Source of the DNA: Sphingobacterium sp. SGG-5
Lineage (GTDB): Bacteria; Bacteroidota; Bacteroidia; Sphingobacteriales; Sphingobacteriaceae
Reading direction: 5' to 3'
NCBI RefSeq assembly: GCF_011043525.1
Contig: NZ_JAAKGO010000004.1
Coordinates: 1 to 64,000 of the forward strand
DNA length: 64,000 nucleotides
The translations under genes were made by a program, and so were the position numbers. Shown here piece after piece: positions 62,701 to 64,000 of the stretch. Positions within the stretch are counted from its first letter, which is position 1, and the number at the start of each line of letters is the position of its first letter. The notes beneath the pieces were generated by a model. It searched no databases. It was given only the letters and a program-made list of their open reading frames with translations, and had not been told where the DNA came from.

Positions 62701-62847
62701 CGGTTGTTTTTGACCGGATATAATCTGTATACGTTTTCAAGATATTCAGGGCCTGATCCTGAGCTGGTCTCGGCTTTGGGGTATGATACGTCGGACGGTT
62801 ATCCGCGGGCAAGGTCCTTTACGTTTGGTTTAGATGTTCAATTCTAA
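59701..62847 (+). CDS. SusC/RagA TonB-dependent transporter
   Basis: Outer-membrane importer of 1048 residues. Signal peptide ends at NVFGQ; a carboxypeptidase-regulatory-like domain follows (QDISGIVKDEKGKGVAAVSIKA, about 21-95), then a TonB-box-like IEMVTVGYVARKKESLTGS, plug (DLLQGRVPGMNVQLNTG, VLKDAQATALYGSKGAYGVILVTTKRG) and barrel ending in GLDVQF. It has no STN domain, so it is not linked to a FecR. It starts 12 nt after the DUF5007 gene and is the second SusC of the cassette; its SusD follows. Confidence 0.94.
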   Translation: MERIYLILVFCSLFVVNVFGQDISGIVKDEKGKGVAAVSIKALPSGKTIGVTNGTGAFKVPLPAGATSLSFVHASYESTTMSMEKGKTYYTVSMMIKTTEIEMVTVGYVARKKESLTGSAVVINADDIKDAPAASFTDLLQGRVPGMNVQLNTGTPGVRGSMSIRGLNSATVNMSGQDAYLNATSPLFVIDGIPIDEGNNFEYGFQTQGPGVSPISMIPVEDLEDITVLKDAQATALYGSKGAYGVILVTTKRGKSRIPIVSYQSKYFVNTIPSLRTVIGGMNERRMRVNQILQNDTSINSALDLINSTPLLADSLNVYYNNSTNWQSFLYGMTMNTQQSLNISGGDQSFNYKIAPGYYKENGIVKNTGFTRYSMNTNMQYRPSNSFVMSGYMNTYMVRNSFGSGNAYQQKGVASSASTTSLLPPPSIYSGSYEALASTNVLNDNKTGYVNTQLQLEYEILKGLRATSNINYTYDNANQDKFTPELLNSGESMVYIYNSRRNALYNRNMLQYNTTFGGEKHNILTYFFNEVDMTGYRAEAMKLIGTGSDNIQTALSYNSRNTLGGVLNNLSDFKSASYAGNLTYQYDSKYIMELSYRLDGSSNRGSSGLWSQNPSVGLRWNANREKFMDRWDWMSTTNIRASWGRNIVPVGTIYDAYGRYTQDPTTYNGQPTVTINTELIPNTDLQPIVTTQLNLALELGFWNDRLLVTYENYYKQVDKDLVKIALPNYSGFNEKKVNEQSVVNIGHELSVYYRSNFNNPDWKATVYANGALNKDYMADLAGDMRQEIMQHSDPNLYYIHILKRLGRNALTNVLYDYRGVYKSDEEVPVNPATGLRYRLGGVFGDDAFFRAGDPIFTDLNGDYVLNAEDLVAAGNSQPRFTGGFGATIQYKNWSFQPNFVLTIKRDILNKAIADYFRSYYNPTGSGSLLPIDQYDYWTPTNTSATYPNPFDFRRSSLVDAYRYNSTLFQEDGSYLKFNSATLSYNFKREFIQSRLGITGLRLFLTGYNLYTFSRYSGPDPELVSALGYDTSDGYPRARSFTFGLDVQF

Positions 62848-62863
62848 TAAAAATAGGTTTGTG

Positions 62864-64000
62864 ATGAAAAGAATATTAATATATATCATATCAGGTGTCT
62901 CGCTGTTACTGTCATCATGTGGCAGGGAATTTTTGACGGTACGTCCTATTGAGGATCTGACGGGAAATAACTATTGGCAGACAAAAAACGATGTGGACAT
63001 GTTCGTCCAGGGCTTGTATTCCAATTTTAGAAATGCAACGATGAATCATGCTTTTTTCACGTCAACGGGTGATTTTCGCTGTGCGCCTATCGTGCGTACA
63101 CCGGGATCTAACGGCGCCGGAAGTTTTATGAATCATTTGACGTTTCTAAAGTACAATGATCTCAACGGGCTTTTTGCACAGTATTATTCGACGACCCGAT
63201 TGTATTCGGGTGGGGGTGTACCGGCAGAAAACAGCGATTATTTCGGGTTTAAGAATATCCGTAACTGGGGCCGTTTTTATTTGTTGATACAGAAGGCTAA
63301 TATTGCTATTTACGAAATCGGCAGGCTGGAGTCCGGTGTTATTTCGGATACCGAGAAGAAAAGGTATATCGCTGAGGCTGCATTTTTACGCGACCTTTCT
63401 TACTTCTTTTTGGTCCGTTTGTTTGGGGATGTACCTTATTACACCTCCGCATATTTTACAGATGCGGTAGGGCGCACGCCGATGCTCGACGTATTGGAAA
63501 AAACCTATCAGGATATGCTGTCGTATTATAAAGACCTGCCTTGGTCTTATACCGATCAGACTTTGGTGGGCAATAAGGCGATGCGTGGTAGCGCTCTGGC
63601 CCTGATGATGCATATCAACATGTGGCTGGCGGGTTTTTCGGACCTGGACAAATCTCAGTACTACAGACGTGTGGATGTGTTGGGTAAAGAGCTTGTTGAA
63701 GAAAACGAAGGAGCTTATGATCTCCTTCCACTGGAGAATACCAAGCAGATTTTTAAGGGACGTACAAAAGAAGGCTTGTTTGAGATTGTGCAGAATTACA
63801 ACTATGGCGAATTGTTCCACTTGTCTGCCCCGTATGCGGATTATGTGCTCCGTGCTCCTTATAAGACTCATTCTATCACGAAATCCTATATACACTATGA
63901 GCCGGATTTTATGAAGGAGATGTATCCCGAAGAAGCTTCCGATGCCCGAAAGACATTTTGGTTTGAGGATATCTATGCGACCAATGGGGATTTTGTCTGC
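62864..64000 (+). CDS. RagB/SusD family lipoprotein (cut by window end)
   Basis: Starts ATG at 62864, 16 nt after the susC stop, and stays open to the last base (379 codons seen). Signal peptide and lipobox SLLLSSC (residue 19), then GREFLTVRPIEDLTGNNYW, NIRNWGRFYLLIQKANIAI, AEAAFLRDLSYFFLVRLFGDVPYYT and NKAMRGSALALMMHINMWLAG, all typical of SusD. The C-terminal third lies outside the window. It is the partner of the SusC at 59701-62847. Confidence 0.93.
   Translation, partial: MKRILIYIISGVSLLLSSCGREFLTVRPIEDLTGNNYWQTKNDVDMFVQGLYSNFRNATMNHAFFTSTGDFRCAPIVRTPGSNGAGSFMNHLTFLKYNDLNGLFAQYYSTTRLYSGGGVPAENSDYFGFKNIRNWGRFYLLIQKANIAIYEIGRLESGVISDTEKKRYIAEAAFLRDLSYFFLVRLFGDVPYYTSAYFTDAVGRTPMLDVLEKTYQDMLSYYKDLPWSYTDQTLVGNKAMRGSALALMMHINMWLAGFSDLDKSQYYRRVDVLGKELVEENEGAYDLLPLENTKQIFKGRTKEGLFEIVQNYNYGELFHLSAPYADYVLRAPYKTHSITKSYIHYEPDFMKEMYPEEASDARKTFWFEDIYATNGDFVC

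Overview
The window reads as a chromosomal segment of a Bacteroidota bacterium, most likely a Sphingobacteriaceae (Sphingobacterium/Pedobacter-like). The evidence is a tmRNA encoding the tag GENNYALAA, many TAnnTTTG-type -7 promoter boxes, three SusC/SusD-type loci (two with ECF sigma factor plus FecR anti-sigma factor), a bacillithiol gene (bshB1), and Bacteroidota-specific families such as DUF4294, DUF3467, DUF5689 and DUF5007. No CRISPR array, insertion sequence, prophage or rRNA is visible.

Layout. 1-11.7 kb is mostly housekeeping: tmRNA (minus strand), a RemB/Wzi-like outer-membrane barrel, aroQ, a Bcr/CflA transporter with lgt, an M42 peptidase / DUF3467 / GNAT-nitrilase operon, asnA, an A-type Fe-S carrier with a cysteine desulfurase, an MscS channel and a 48-residue conserved-looking protein. 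11.8-31.4 kb is a metabolic block almost entirely on the minus strand: glpD-glpK-glpF, an ECF sigma factor, a DUF5689 lipoprotein, FecR, SusC, SusD, a second DUF5689 lipoprotein, a calcineurin-type phosphoesterase lipoprotein, glpQ and glpT, with a divergent DeoR/GlpR repressor and an ABC exporter at its upstream edge. Read together it looks like one route: surface capture and cleavage of a phosphorylated compound, phosphodiester hydrolysis, glycerol-3-phosphate import, and oxidation to dihydroxyacetone phosphate. 33.1-42.5 kb is housekeeping again: pabB-purA, fur, rel, DUF4294-bshB1, a 66-residue DNA-binding-like protein, an HU-like protein and an isoprenylcysteine-methyltransferase-like membrane protein. 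The intergenic regions here hold several repeat or palindrome elements.

42.5-52.8 kb is a second ECF sigma/FecR/SusC/SusD locus with a TIG-NHL lipoprotein and a parallel beta-helix lipoprotein. Between fecR and susC an opposite-strand promoter box and intrinsic terminator suggest an antisense small RNA. 53.3 kb to the window end, divergent from that locus, is a third locus: SusC-SusD-FAS1-DUF5007-SusC-SusD with overlapping or closely spaced genes and no recognisable enzyme within the window. Its first SusC lacks the usual N-terminal regulatory-like domain and a recognisable TonB box. The last gene runs off the window.

The most interesting items are the glycerophosphodiester/glycerol block, the candidate antisense RNA, the FAS1/DUF5007 double SusCD cassette, a four-copy 14-bp tandem repeat directly before the glpF start codon, and an NPA-to-NCA change in GlpF. 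All assignments come from reading the sequence; no database search was run.
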